From the NCBI GenBank assembly GCA_005502925.1, contig SCPD01000001.1, positions 930,001-994,000 on the forward strand: a stretch of 64,000 nt of DNA. Reading direction: 5' to 3'. The position numbers and the translations under genes are program-made. The notes beneath the pieces are model-generated. The model saw only the letters and a program-made list of their open reading frames with translations. It ran no database searches and had not been told where the DNA came from. Origin of the DNA: Rhizobiales bacterium Y(2018). GTDB lineage: Bacteria; Pseudomonadota; Alphaproteobacteria; Rhizobiales; Aestuariivirgaceae. Each line of letters opens with the position of its first letter. Position 1 is the first letter of the stretch. Positions 33,802 to 43,680 of this stretch are shown one piece after another.

Positions 33802-35094
33802 TCAGGAAATTCTCAGATGTTCGCCGAGCGTGGTGCCCTCATATTCCTTGCGGAACAGGCCCATCTCACTCAAGCGCGGCATGAGCTCGTCGAAGAAGAG
33901 TTGCATCGACCGCCAGGAGCCGCCCGGAAGCGCGATGAAGCCGTCAATGGCGCCCGCCTCCCGCCACTCGACGATGTCCCGGATCACGTCGTCGACGGTG
34001 CCGACGGAAACCCAATGCGCCGAGCCGACCACTTCGGGGCGCATCAGGAGCTCGGCGACCGTGGGCTCGTTCAGGGTAATGTAGCGGCGCAGGAGATCCG
34101 CATGCGTGCGGCTGCGCACCGGCCTGTCAGGATCGGGCAGCATGTCGCGCGTCACCCGGTTGTCTTCGGTGAGGCCGCTCACATCGAGACCGAGGAAGGA
34201 CCTGACCGAGTCCAGACGCTGCTGGCGTCCCAGATGGGCATGCCCCAGATGGTGAAGCTCCCGGGCCTCCTCGCGTGTATCGGCGATGAAGAAATAGAGC
34301 CCCGGCAGGACCCGGATGTCGCCCGGTGAGCGGCCTTTGGCTTGCGCCCGCCGGCGCAGGTCGCCGCGCAGCTCGATGCCGGCGGCGAGATCGGGGATCG
34401 CGCCGAATATGGCATCGGCGACGGCGGCCGCGAAATCGCGCCCGATATCGGAGGCTCCGGCCTGAAATAGCGGTATACGTCCGGCGGGATGGCCGGCAAT
34501 GCCGAGCGGTCCCTTGACCGCGAAGAACTCACCCTTGTGGTCGATCGGCGAAAGCTGCGCCTTGCCGGCCAGGGCCGCAGGGGGATGGCTGTCCCACAAA
34601 CGCCGCACGACCTCGGTGAATTCGGCGGCCCGGCGATAGCGGACATCCGGCGTCGGCATCGGCTCGTCACTGAAATTCTCCGCGCCCTCGATCGAGGTCA
34701 CGATGTTCCAGCCGGCCCGGCCGTTGCTGATCCAGTTCAGCGACTGAAGCTGGCGCGCAACGGCATAGGGCGGATTGAAGGTGGTCGACGCCGTGGTGAC
34801 CACGCCGATCTGCGCGGTCTCACGCGCGACGGCCGTCAGCATGAGCATCGGATCGAGACCGACGGCGCTCGCACCGCCTGATCCCGCACCACCCTTGGGC
34901 GCGCCGCCGCCCGAAAAGTCCGGCTTGAAGACGAAGTCGAGCTTCGCCTTTTCCGCCATCCGCGCGAGCCGGATGTTGAAGTCGACGGCGCTTCCCTGTG
35001 AAGCGTCCTTGTCCGCCGCATCGGGCGGGCGTGTCCCCTTTCTCCAGGTCGCGGTCAGGCTCAGGCCGATGACGAGCTTCCGGTCGGCGGTCAT
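33802..35094 (-). CDS. LLM-class flavin monooxygenase (NtaA/SnaA/DszA type)
   Basis: The protein has 430 residues, the length of the NtaA/EmoA/DszA subgroup. Its hallmark blocks are MLTAVARETAQIGVVTTASTTFNPPY, QLQSLNWISNGRAGWNIVTS, RYRRAAEFTEVVRRLWDS and IPLFQAGASDIGRDFAA. Members use FMNH2 supplied by a partner reductase to oxidise chelators (NTA, EDTA), sulfur heterocycles or alkanesulfonates. The gene is 3 bp after the SIP-family reductase. In an iron-chelate locus, breakdown of the imported chelator is the most attractive role, but that is inference. No signal peptide. Confidence 0.9.
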   Translation of the reverse strand: MTADRKLVIGLSLTATWRKGTRPPDAADKDASQGSAVDFNIRLARMAEKAKLDFVFKPDFSGGGAPKGGAGSGGASAVGLDPMLMLTAVARETAQIGVVTTASTTFNPPYAVARQLQSLNWISNGRAGWNIVTSIEGAENFSDEPMPTPDVRYRRAAEFTEVVRRLWDSHPPAALAGKAQLSPIDHKGEFFAVKGPLGIAGHPAGRIPLFQAGASDIGRDFAAAVADAIFGAIPDLAAGIELRGDLRRRAQAKGRSPGDIRVLPGLYFFIADTREEARELHHLGHAHLGRQQRLDSVRSFLGLDVSGLTEDNRVTRDMLPDPDRPVRSRTHADLLRRYITLNEPTVAELLMRPEVVGSAHWVSVGTVDDVIRDIVEWREAGAIDGFIALPGGSWRSMQLFFDELMPRLSEMGLFRKEYEGTTLGEHLRIS

Positions 35095-35097
35095 GCG

Positions 35098-35844
35098 CTA
35101 GTCCTCGACGTGATCGTGGCCGCCGATCCGGCCCGGACGCCAATAACCTTCCGACGAAATCCGGTCGCGGATGAAGCCGCGCCCGATCAGATGATGGCGC
35201 TGCGCCCTGACATTGCTGGTCTCGCCGATGAGATAGGCATGGCCGTTTCCGGCTGGCAGCGTGAGGGTTTTGAGCCGGTCGAGCAGGAAGGAGCCCGGGC
35301 CCGCCGGCACTGAGCCCCGGTGCAGCCATTCGAGCGACAAATCGGCATCAGATTTCACCGGCTGCTCGTGCTCCGGGCCGCCGATCTCCACCAAGGCAAT
35401 CGCCTTGGCACCGGCCGGGAGCGTTTCAAGAATATGCAGGATGGCGGGGATGCAGGTTTCATCGCCGCAGAACAAATTCCAGTCGGCCTGCGGATTGAAC
35501 ACCGTCCGCCCGCGCGGACCGCGGCCGAGGATCGCGGCGCCCGGCGTCGCACCCCGCGCCCATGTCGGCGCCGGCGTGTCGCCATGGAGAACGAAATCAA
35601 TCGACAGAGTCTTCCGGGCCCTGTCGATGGTGCGGATCGTATAGTCCCGCCGGCCCGTCTCGCCATCGGGGAGCGGCACCTGCAGGACCAGGGCCTGCCC
35701 CGGCTGATATTCGAACTGATCAAGATTGTCGGCCGTCAACACGACGCGCCGCATATGCGGGGTGACGTCGAAAGCCTCGACGACGGTGAGCTGCCATTCG
35801 GGAAGGTTGGGACGGCGGAGCGCCGTCGGAGCGGTCATGGTCAT
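35098..35844 (-). CDS. Siderophore-interacting protein (SIP) family flavin reductase
   Basis: The protein has 248 residues. The FAD-binding domain shows HMRRVVLT and YQPGQALVLQVPLPDG, then GRRDYTIRTIDRARKTLSIDF and a GATPGAAILGRGPRG loop; the C-terminal NAD(P)H domain begins NLFCGDETCIPAILHIL. SIP proteins reduce Fe(III) in imported ferric siderophores, releasing iron in the cytoplasm. It might also provide reduced flavin to the LLM monooxygenase 3 bp downstream. The start is ATG 35844; ATG 35838 is two codons later. The 247-bp region before it (35845-36091) shows no gene. Confidence 0.9.
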   Translation of the reverse strand: MTMTAPTALRRPNLPEWQLTVVEAFDVTPHMRRVVLTADNLDQFEYQPGQALVLQVPLPDGETGRRDYTIRTIDRARKTLSIDFVLHGDTPAPTWARGATPGAAILGRGPRGRTVFNPQADWNLFCGDETCIPAILHILETLPAGAKAIALVEIGGPEHEQPVKSDADLSLEWLHRGSVPAGPGSFLLDRLKTLTLPAGNGHAYLIGETSNVRAQRHHLIGRGFIRDRISSEGYWRPGRIGGHDHVED

Positions 35845-36091
35845 TGATGTAACTCATCCTCTTTTTTGTCCGCATCCCGGCATTTGTTACCGAGTGAATC
35901 TCCGCGCGCGTAACGTGCCTTGGGATGAGCCTGACAGCGGAGTTCGACAGACGATGCGGCCGCTTCCATATCATCCTTGCGACGATTGGCAAGATCACAT
36001 GATCAGGAGCGCATGGCTGACTTGAAGCGGATTGCAATGCTGAAACGCACCAATCGCAAACCAATCCGGCGCGATGAGACGACGTCGCGGC

Positions 36092-36457
36092 TCAGTCGAA
36101 GACGAGACCCAGAGCTTTCTGCTGCTTCTTCGACAGGCCCTGCGCGACGATCTGATGCGCGGTCTTGAGATAGGCCTTGAGCTCCTTATCCTTGAGCCCG
36201 GGCTTGGCGTAATGCTGGATCCATTTGAGGCCGCGCGAGGCGAGATAGGGCGCGGGCCGCAAGCCCCGCTGGTCCTTCAGCACCTCGAAAGCGAGGTCGG
36301 AGACCTTGAAGGTGATGTGCGGGTGCTCGCCCGCGTCCCAGCCGCCGACGGCGAAAACCTTGCCGCCCACCTTCCACACATGCGAGCCGCCCCATTGCAT
36401 CACATAGGTCGTCGCCGGAAGCGAGCCGCAGAAGGCGTTGTACTGTTCATAGGTCAT
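36092..36457 (-). CDS. MmcQ/YjbR-family protein
   Basis: The protein has 121 residues, the usual length. It opens MTYEQYNAFCGSLPATTYVMQWGGSHVWKV, then KVFAVGG and a FKVSDLAFEVL helix, PAPYLASRGLKWIQ (the conserved PAPYLA...W block) and a helical end. YjbR proteins have a CyaY-like fold and suspected DNA-binding ability, but no settled role. It stands alone, divergent from the DUF1993 gene. Confidence 0.9.
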   Translation of the reverse strand: MTYEQYNAFCGSLPATTYVMQWGGSHVWKVGGKVFAVGGWDAGEHPHITFKVSDLAFEVLKDQRGLRPAPYLASRGLKWIQHYAKPGLKDKELKAYLKTAHQIVAQGLSKKQQKALGLVFD

Positions 36458-36515
36458 GATCGCGGATCATAGATCATTGAACAGGCCTACGCTAGAATGC
36501 GCCAGGGAGGAAACC

Positions 36516-37052
36516 ATGACCCAGACCCATCGCGACGGCGCCTTCCACCGGCTGACCATCATCCCCATGATGGCGGCGCTCGACAATCTCGGCGGCATTC
36601 TCGACAAGGCCGAGGCGCATGCCACGGCGGCGAAGACCGATCCGATCCCCCTGCTCGAGGCCCGACTCCATCCCGATATGTTCAGCCTGATTCAGCAGCT
36701 GCAATATGCGCTGTTCATTCCGGTGGATTTCGCCCGCCATTTCAGCGACGCGGAACCGCCCAAAGTCGGCTATGAGGAAGCCAGTTTCGCCGATGTCAGA
36801 GCCGGGATGAAACTGGCAATGGACTATCTGCGCGGCGTCTCACCCGAGCGCATGGACGCGCAGCTGAGCCTGATCGTGCCGATCTTCTTCGATGCGAGCC
36901 AGGGGCTCACGACTGAGGACTATGCAAGCCGGATCATCATGCCCGACTTCTATTTCCATGTGACGGTGGCCTATGCGATCCTCCGGCATAAGGGCGTGCC
37001 GCTCGGCAAGCGGGATTTCCTCGGGAAACTCAAGACGACCCGCCTCACCTGA
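36516..37052 (+). CDS. DUF1993-family protein
   Basis: The protein has 178 residues, mostly helical. DUF1993 blocks are visible: IPMMAALDNLGGILDKAEAHA at the N-terminus, LHPDMFSLIQQLQYAL and PDFYFHVTVAYAILRHKGVPLGKRDFLG at the end. The conserved helices place it among DinB-like four-helix proteins, and members are found widely in proteobacteria without a known reaction. ATG 36516 has GGGAGG upstream. It is 87 bp ahead of recQ on the same strand and may be cotranscribed. Confidence 0.88.
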   Translation: MTQTHRDGAFHRLTIIPMMAALDNLGGILDKAEAHATAAKTDPIPLLEARLHPDMFSLIQQLQYALFIPVDFARHFSDAEPPKVGYEEASFADVRAGMKLAMDYLRGVSPERMDAQLSLIVPIFFDASQGLTTEDYASRIIMPDFYFHVTVAYAILRHKGVPLGKRDFLGKLKTTRLT

Positions 37053-37139
37053 CGACGGGTGAGCCCGATGATGGAAAATGGGGAGAGCGGCGGAATATCT
37101 GCTATTCACAGGTCCCCTTTCCCCGAGATTGATTCTTCC

Positions 37140-38939
<1,800 letters not shown>

Positions 38940-38943
38940 GAAC

Positions 38944-39059
38944 GCCCCTCGCCCTGAGGTGCGAGCGCAGCGAGCCTCGAAGGCCCTCGTGCAGCAGGGT
39001 TGCTCTATCCTGATCGACGCTTCGAGGCCCGCCTTCGGCGGGCACCTCAGCGTGAGGGG
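38944..39059. repeat. Family-C repeats, two copies in opposite orientation
   Basis: A diverged inverted copy at 38944-38990 (CCCTGAGGTGCGAGCGCAGCG...) is followed by a good copy at 39018-39059 (GCTTCGAGGCCCGCCTTCGG and CGGGCACCTCAGCGTGAGGGG). The pair fills the gap between the convergent recQ and ohrR genes and could act as a terminator for both. Confidence 0.75.
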
Positions 39060-39081
39060 TACTGAGAGACGTACTGGCGGT

Positions 39082-39549
39082 TCATTTCTCTGTGTCGAGC
39101 GATCTCAATAGATTGTCTCTCAGCTCGACCACCTCCTCCTGCACTTTCGGGAAGTCGGCGCCGAGGCCGGTGGCCTCGATCAGCAGCGGGCCGATCTCCT
39201 TGTCGAAACGGGCGAGCAGATGGCGGCCGGCTTGGGTGAGGCTGACACGGACCTGGCGCTCATCGGCGGGGTCGCGGCGGCGCTCGACATAGCCGGAGGC
39301 CTCCAGCTTCTTGAGGATGGGGGTCAGGGTATTGGATTCGAGGAACAGCTTGTCGCCCAGGACGCCCACCGTCTGGTCGTCCTCATCGCCCAAGGCCACC
39401 AGCGCTATGTATTGTGTGTAGGTCAGGCCCAGCTGGTCGAGGACCGGCTTGTAGACCCGGCCGAAGGCCAGATTGGCCGAATAGACCGCAAAACACAGAA
39501 ATTTCGGGAGCTTACGGCTGTCGCTCGGGGATTTGGCAGGCGTGGACAT
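39082..39549 (-). CDS. ohrR: OhrR organic-peroxide-sensing MarR-family repressor
   Basis: The protein has 155 residues. The reactive Cys near residue 19 (FLCFAVYSANLAFGRVYKPVL) is the signature of OhrR: it is oxidised by organic hydroperoxides and releases DNA. The MarR winged helix has LTYTQYIALVAL, SNTLTPILKKLEASGYVERRRDPADERQV. A second Cys for a two-Cys mechanism is not evident, so the one-Cys type (mixed disulfide) is likely. It is divergent from ohr, with two perfect palindromic operators between. Confidence 0.94.
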   Translation of the reverse strand: MSTPAKSPSDSRKLPKFLCFAVYSANLAFGRVYKPVLDQLGLTYTQYIALVALGDEDDQTVGVLGDKLFLESNTLTPILKKLEASGYVERRRDPADERQVRVSLTQAGRHLLARFDKEIGPLLIEATGLGADFPKVQEEVVELRDNLLRSLDTEK

Positions 39550-39592
39550 GATGTCTCCAGGGGTGAACAGGTCCCCACTTATATAAATCGTA

Positions 39593-39607
39593 TCCGATTA
39601 AATCGGA
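39593..39607. promoter_or_regulatory. OhrR operator 1
   Basis: TCCGATTAAATCGGA is a perfect palindrome (TCCGAT-TAA-ATCGGA). It lies just upstream of the ohr -35 element and 44 bp from the ohrR start, so it can repress both directions. Confidence 0.75.
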
Positions 39608-39612
39608 AGGGC

Positions 39613-39641
39613 TTGACATTCATTTCGGCCTTCTCTATTTA
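39613..39641 (+). promoter_or_regulatory. ohr promoter
   Basis: A -35 TTGACA (39613-39618) and a -10 TATTTA (39636-39641) are separated by 17 bp. The two OhrR operators flank this promoter, one ending 5 bp before the -35 and the other starting 7 bp after the -10, so repression by occlusion is expected. Confidence 0.7.
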
Positions 39642-39648
39642 GATCGCA

Positions 39649-39663
39649 TCCGATTAAATCGGA
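39649..39663. promoter_or_regulatory. OhrR operator 2
   Basis: This is the same 15-bp palindrome TCCGATTAAATCGGA as operator 1, here extended to 17 bp (A...T at the ends, 39648-39664). It covers the likely transcript start of ohr. The 56-bp spacing from operator 1 is five and a bit helical turns. Confidence 0.75.
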
Positions 39664-39694
39664 TTCGATATTAAAACCCGAAAGGAACACGTCC

Positions 39695-40093
39695 ATGACC
39701 GAGAAACTTTATTTCGCTGGCAAGACCCACACGATCGGCGGCCGCAATGGTGCTTCGAAGAGCGTCGACGGCAGCCTCGACATCCAGCTTCCCGAGCCGC
39801 ATCCGGCGGCCGAGAACCATTTCGCCGCCGCGTGGTCGGCCTGCTATCTGGGCGCCATCGAGCTCGCCGCCGGCCAGCGCAAGATCAAGCTCGCAACTGC
39901 GCCCGAGGTCGATGCCGAGATCAAGCTCTTCCATGATGGGCCTAAGGGCTTTTTCCTCAGAGCGCGCTTCGATGTGAGCATCGAAGGCGTCGACAAGGAA
40001 ACCGTGCGTGAGCTCGCCGATGCGGCGCATAGCATCTGCCCCTATTCCAAGGCGACGCATGGCAATATCGATGTCGAAACACATGTGGCGTAA
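39695..40093 (+). CDS. ohr: Organic hydroperoxide resistance protein (Ohr/OsmC family)
   Basis: The protein has 132 residues. OsmC-fold peroxidase with both redox Cys: SACYLGAIELA (peroxidatic) and HSICPYSKATHGN (resolving), and the Arg in TIGGRNGASKS that assists catalysis. It detoxifies fatty-acid and other organic hydroperoxides, recycled by lipoylated proteins in known members. It lacks the GGAGG...TNPEQLF loop normally preceding the first Cys (here HPAAENHFAAAW), so it is about ten residues short. The divergent ohrR and twin operators make its regulation clear. Confidence 0.93.
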   Translation: MTEKLYFAGKTHTIGGRNGASKSVDGSLDIQLPEPHPAAENHFAAAWSACYLGAIELAAGQRKIKLATAPEVDAEIKLFHDGPKGFFLRARFDVSIEGVDKETVRELADAAHSICPYSKATHGNIDVETHVA

Positions 40094-40110
40094 CCGACAC
40101 ACGCAGACTC

Positions 40111-40135
40111 CCCGGCTTGGTGTTGCCAAGCCGGG
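40111..40135. terminator. Bidirectional terminator hairpin
   Basis: CCCGGCTTGG (40111-40120) and CCAAGCCGGG (40126-40135) form a perfect 10-bp stem with the loop TGTTG, followed by TACTTCT on the plus strand. It lies between the convergent ohr and lytic transglycosylase genes. Confidence 0.8.
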
Positions 40136-40141
40136 TACTTC

Positions 40142-41389
40142 TCAACCGTCGCTGAGCGCCTTCAGGATCCGCGCGCCCGGACGTCCCGTCGGCTTGAGGC
40201 CCGCCTGCTTCTCGGCTTCGCGGATCGCTTCCGCGGTGAGCGGGCCCATCTTTCCATCGGCATCGCCCTTATAAAGCCCGCGCGCGATCAGCAATTCCTG
40301 CAGGCGCTTGCGCTCGGCGCGCGACAGGCCCGGATCATCGGTGGGCCAGGCTTTCACGAACTTGCCTTTGCCCCGCAGGCGATCGGAAAGATGGGCGATG
40401 GCGAGCGCATAAGATTCGGCGGCGTTGTAGGAATAGAGCGCATCGAAATTGCGCGTCACCAGGAAGGCCGGCCCGTTCTTGCCCGCCGGCTTGAGCAATC
40501 CGTATGAGCCTGACTTCGGAAGCGGCGAGCCATCGGCGCGGGTGAGGCCGCGTTTGGTCCAGACGGAAATGGCGGCCTTCTGCTTGCGCCCGACCGGCCC
40601 CTTATAGGAAGTGGGCAGCTTCACCTCGAAGCCCCAGGGCTGGCCCGGCCGCCAGCCGGAGCGCTTGAGGTAGTTGGCGGCGGAAGCGAGCGCGTCGGGA
40701 ATGGAATTGATCGTGTCCTTGCGGCCATCGCGGTCGAAGTCGACGGCGAGCCTGCGATAGGTCGAGGGCATGAACTGCGTGTGGCCGAAGGCGCCGGCCC
40801 AGGAGCCGGTAAAATCCTTGAGCTTCACATCGTCGGCGGCGACGATCTTCAGCGCGTGGAAAAGCTCGGACCGGAACAGTCCTGGGCGTTTGCCGGCGCA
40901 AGCCAGGCTCGCCAGCGCGCGGGGCAGGAAGAAATCGCCTTCGAGCCGGCCGTAATCACTTTCGACACCCCACAGGCCGAGCAGAATATAACGGTCGACG
41001 CCATAGGCCTTCTCGATGGCGGCGAGCGACTTCGCCTCGACCGAAAACATCTTCTTGCCGTCGGCAATGCGCGCCTCATCGACGAGGAAGGCCATGTAGT
41101 CCCAGATCGCCAGACGGTATTCGGGCTGGCTGCGTTGGAACCGTAAGACCCGCTCGTCGAAAGTCATGTCGCGGAAGGCGGCCTCGACGACATCAGCCTT
41201 GACGCCGGCCTTGAGGGCCGCGGCGCGCAAGTCCTTGACGCAGGCCGCGAAGGGCGCGGCATCGGCCGCGGGCGCATTCGAGCCCGCCGCGACTGCAGCG
41301 ATGATGAAAGCACCGATCCCCAGACGGAGACGGCGCAGCCTGCCGGTCAAGCTGACGGTCAGCGCGTTGATCCTCCACCCATGTCGCAT
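40142..41389 (-). CDS. Lytic murein transglycosylase (MltB/SLT family 3) with peptidoglycan-binding domain
   Basis: The protein has 415 residues. A signal-anchor (LGIGAFIIAAVAAGSNAPAADA) is followed by the SLT domain: AFRDMTFDERVLRFQRSQPE, then LLGLWGVESDYGRLEGDF, whose Glu is the catalytic acid, GAFGHTQFMPSTYRRLAVDFD and NYLKRSGWRPGQPWG. At the C-terminus is a PG-binding domain (LQELLIARGLYKGDADGKMG). It cleaves glycan strands to 1,6-anhydromuropeptides in the periplasm. There is no lipobox Cys at the cleavage site, so it is probably a soluble or anchored form. Confidence 0.93.
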   Translation of the reverse strand: MRHGWRINALTVSLTGRLRRLRLGIGAFIIAAVAAGSNAPAADAAPFAACVKDLRAAALKAGVKADVVEAAFRDMTFDERVLRFQRSQPEYRLAIWDYMAFLVDEARIADGKKMFSVEAKSLAAIEKAYGVDRYILLGLWGVESDYGRLEGDFFLPRALASLACAGKRPGLFRSELFHALKIVAADDVKLKDFTGSWAGAFGHTQFMPSTYRRLAVDFDRDGRKDTINSIPDALASAANYLKRSGWRPGQPWGFEVKLPTSYKGPVGRKQKAAISVWTKRGLTRADGSPLPKSGSYGLLKPAGKNGPAFLVTRNFDALYSYNAAESYALAIAHLSDRLRGKGKFVKAWPTDDPGLSRAERKRLQELLIARGLYKGDADGKMGPLTAEAIREAEKQAGLKPTGRPGARILKALSDG

Positions 41390-41458
41390 ATCGCCTGCTC
41401 GCGCAGACGACTCCCTCCGGCGGCAAGAGTCGCCCGAAACTGCGACACAAATGGGGCG

Positions 41459-41488
41459 CTCCCCTCGCCCCGCGAAGCGGGGAGAGGG
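41459..41488. repeat. Short family-D-like palindrome
   Basis: CTCCCCTCGCCCCGCG-AAG-CGGGGAGAGGG forms a hairpin similar to half of the 57040 elements. It lies between the transglycosylase start and the TetR stop. Confidence 0.6.
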
Positions 41489-42142
41489 TTAGACTCTTAC
41501 CAGCCTCAATATCGTATCGACATTGAAATCGATGCGGGCCCGCAACGCCTCTTCGGTCATGAAGTCGCGCTTGTAGACGACGGCGCCGGTGAAGCGGTTG
41601 GTGAAGTAATAATAGCTCACCGCGGCGATGGTCACATTGAGCTGCATCTCGTCCAGCCCGGCGCGGAACACGCCCTCGCGTACGCCGCGGTCCAATATGT
41701 CCTGCACCATATTATGAAGCGGCCGGTTGATCGCCTCGATATTCTGCGACGACTTCAGATGCCGCGCCTTGTGCAGGTTCTCGCTGTTGACGAGGGTGAG
41801 AAACTCCGGATGGTCGAGATAATATTTCCAGGTGAAGCGCACCAGCTTCTCAAGCGCCGCCTCGGCCGGCAGGCCTTTGAGATCGAGCTTCGATTCGGCG
41901 GCGCGGATGTCCTGATAGGCATCCTCGAGAACCTTCTTGAACAGGTCCTCCTTGCTGCCGAAATAATGATAGATCATGCGTTTGTTGGCATTGGCCTTCT
42001 CGGCGATGTCGTCGACGCGGGCGCCGCCCAGGCCGAGCCGCGAGAATTCGCGCTTGGCCGCGGCGAGGATGCGCTTCTGGGTCGCCTCGGCGTCGCGGGT
42101 GCGCGGCGCCTCTCCGTCTTTAGCCGCCATAGATTTCGCCAT
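41489..42142 (-). CDS. TetR-family regulator of the catabolic island
   Basis: The protein has 217 residues. The DNA-binding domain is typical: QKRILAAAKREFSRLGLGGARVDDIAEKANANKRMIYHYFGSKEDLF. The ligand domain has FTWKYYLDHPEFLTLVNSENL and a DVTILRLV-type C-terminus, resembling RutR/TetR_C-type proteins. ATG 42142 has GGGAG upstream. A perfect TAACTA-AA-TAGTTA palindrome 18-31 bp before its start, and similar sites at other promoters of the island, suggest that it represses itself and the whole catabolic set. Confidence 0.92.
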   Translation of the reverse strand: MAKSMAAKDGEAPRTRDAEATQKRILAAAKREFSRLGLGGARVDDIAEKANANKRMIYHYFGSKEDLFKKVLEDAYQDIRAAESKLDLKGLPAEAALEKLVRFTWKYYLDHPEFLTLVNSENLHKARHLKSSQNIEAINRPLHNMVQDILDRGVREGVFRAGLDEMQLNVTIAAVSYYYFTNRFTGAVVYKRDFMTEEALRARIDFNVDTILRLVRV

Positions 42143-42159
42143 CGCCGTCTCCCGCTAAA

Positions 42160-42173
42160 TAACTAAATAGTTA
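42160..42173. promoter_or_regulatory. TetR operator (site 1, autoregulation)
   Basis: TAACTA-AA-TAGTTA is a perfect 14-bp palindrome immediately upstream of the TetR gene. It fits TAACYA-NN-TRGTTA, which recurs at 49690, 53655 and 53722. Confidence 0.7.
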
Positions 42174-42336
42174 CATAGGAACGGACATTTGTCCAGGGCC
42201 GCCCGATTCCCCGTCGCGCCGCCATCTCGCAAATATTTCAATCTCTTAGCCGAAGCAAGACGATTGCGGCCGACGCTTTGGATGAATGCGTAAAGATTCT
42301 CCCTCTTGAAACGCCGGCGGAAATCCACTAACGAAG

Positions 42337-42350
42337 TAACCAGTTAGTGC
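42337..42350. promoter_or_regulatory. TetR operator, degenerate (site 2, ABC operon)
   Basis: TAACCA-GT-TAGTGC matches 12 of 14 positions of TAACYA-NN-TRGTTA. It is also embedded in a longer inverted repeat, CACTAAC...GTTAGTG (42326-42349). It is 38 bp upstream of the substrate-binding protein start. Confidence 0.5.
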
Positions 42351-42387
42351 ATAAAACAACAAACGCATTCACTCATTGGGAGGAACC

Positions 42388-43482
42388 ATGCAGAGCAAGA
42401 CTGCCGCGCGTACGCACACGCAACTCAACCGCCGCTCCATGCTGAAGGGTCTCGCGGGCCTTTCGGGCGCAGGCCTTCTCGGCGGCACATTCCCCATGCC
42501 CGCCATCGCCCAGGAGACCACCTGGACGCTTGCCAATTCGATGCGCTCGCTCGCCAATCCCTATCACGCGACCTTCGCCAAGGGCGGCGAGGAATTCGCC
42601 AAGTCGATCGGCGCCAAATATGAGATGCTCGTCACCGAAGGCAATTCCGAGAAAGGCGTCTCCGACATCAAGGCGCTGCTCCAGCGCACCGGCGGCAAGC
42701 TCATCGTCAATGTCGATCCGAACGACTCGCCCGATGCCCGTGTCATCGTCGAGGAAGTGAAAAAGGCCGGCGGCTTCGTCGTCACCCAGTGGAACAAGCC
42801 GGACGACCTGCATCCCTGGGACTTCGACCCGAATTATGTGGCGCATATGTCCTTCGACGGCGTGCCCAATGCGGAAGCCATCGCCAATGCCCTGTTCGGG
42901 GCCTTCGGCGGCGAAGGTGGCATCGTGGCGCTCGGCGGCATCCTCTCCAATGTGCCGGCGATCGAACGCAAACTCGGCCTCGACAACGCCATCGCCAAGA
43001 CCAATGGCAAGGTGAAGCTGCTCGACTTCCAGCCGGCCGACTGGAACGAGCAGAAAGCCTTCGACATCATGCAGGCCTGGATCACCCGCTTCGGCGACCA
43101 GATCAAAGGTGTGTTCGCCGCCAATGACGGCATGGGCATGGGCGCGCTCGAGGCGCTGCGCCAGAACAGCCTCGCCGGCACGGTGCCGGTGGTCGGTATC
43201 GACGGCATTGACGCCGCCCTCACCGCGGTCGAGGCGGGCGAGTTTGCCGGCACCGTCGCCTGGGACCCGATGTGGACCGGCGCCATGGGTCTCGCCATCC
43301 CCTATGCGCATGTGACCGGCAAGATCGACATCACCAAGGAGCCGAAGGAGCATCGCGAATTCTACGGCACCGGCGTGATCGTGACGAAAGACACAGTCGC
43401 CGCCTACAAGGCCAATCCGCCCAAGACCGATTTCAACGATCTGTGGGGCAAGGCGACGGGACAAGTGCAGTATCGGAGCTGA
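42388..43482 (+). CDS. Sugar-type ABC transporter substrate-binding protein (periplasmic type 1)
   Basis: The protein has 364 residues with a Tat-type signal (NRRSMLKGLAGLSGAGLLGG). The mature fold is RbsB-like: TWTLANSMRSLANPYHATFAKGGEEFA, then LLQRTGGKLIVNVDPNDSPDA, VFAANDGMGMGALEAL and VPVVGIDGIDAALTAVEAGEFAGTVAWDP. It captures a sugar or polyol for the permeases and ATPase downstream. GGGAGGAACC precedes ATG 42388. It is separated from the first permease by about 200 bp with a family-A repeat. Confidence 0.92.
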   Translation: MQSKTAARTHTQLNRRSMLKGLAGLSGAGLLGGTFPMPAIAQETTWTLANSMRSLANPYHATFAKGGEEFAKSIGAKYEMLVTEGNSEKGVSDIKALLQRTGGKLIVNVDPNDSPDARVIVEEVKKAGGFVVTQWNKPDDLHPWDFDPNYVAHMSFDGVPNAEAIANALFGAFGGEGGIVALGGILSNVPAIERKLGLDNAIAKTNGKVKLLDFQPADWNEQKAFDIMQAWITRFGDQIKGVFAANDGMGMGALEALRQNSLAGTVPVVGIDGIDAALTAVEAGEFAGTVAWDPMWTGAMGLAIPYAHVTGKIDITKEPKEHREFYGTGVIVTKDTVAAYKANPPKTDFNDLWGKATGQVQYRS

Positions 43483-43490
43483 CCGGCACG

Positions 43491-43562
43491 ACCACCCGAC
43501 CCCCACCCGTCTCTCCCGGCCCGAGGCCGGGAGAGCCACCCTCCCCGCAAGGGGGAGGGAGA
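43491..43562. repeat. Family-A palindromic repeat
   Basis: This single copy lies between the binding-protein and permease genes (CCCGACCCCCACCCG, a CTCCCGGC...GCCGGGAG stem and CCTCCCCGCAAGGGGGAGGG). Its position suggests a role in lowering downstream expression relative to the binding protein, as REP-like elements do. Confidence 0.8.
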
Positions 43563-43680
43563 AATATGGGAGTAATGTTGCGTGGCTTTGCTGGAGTTAT
43601 TTGTTGCGCATCGGATTTTCCGAAAACCGCTTCGCACTTTTCGGTCCGATGCGCTGGCCCACACGGGAACGCCTGACATC

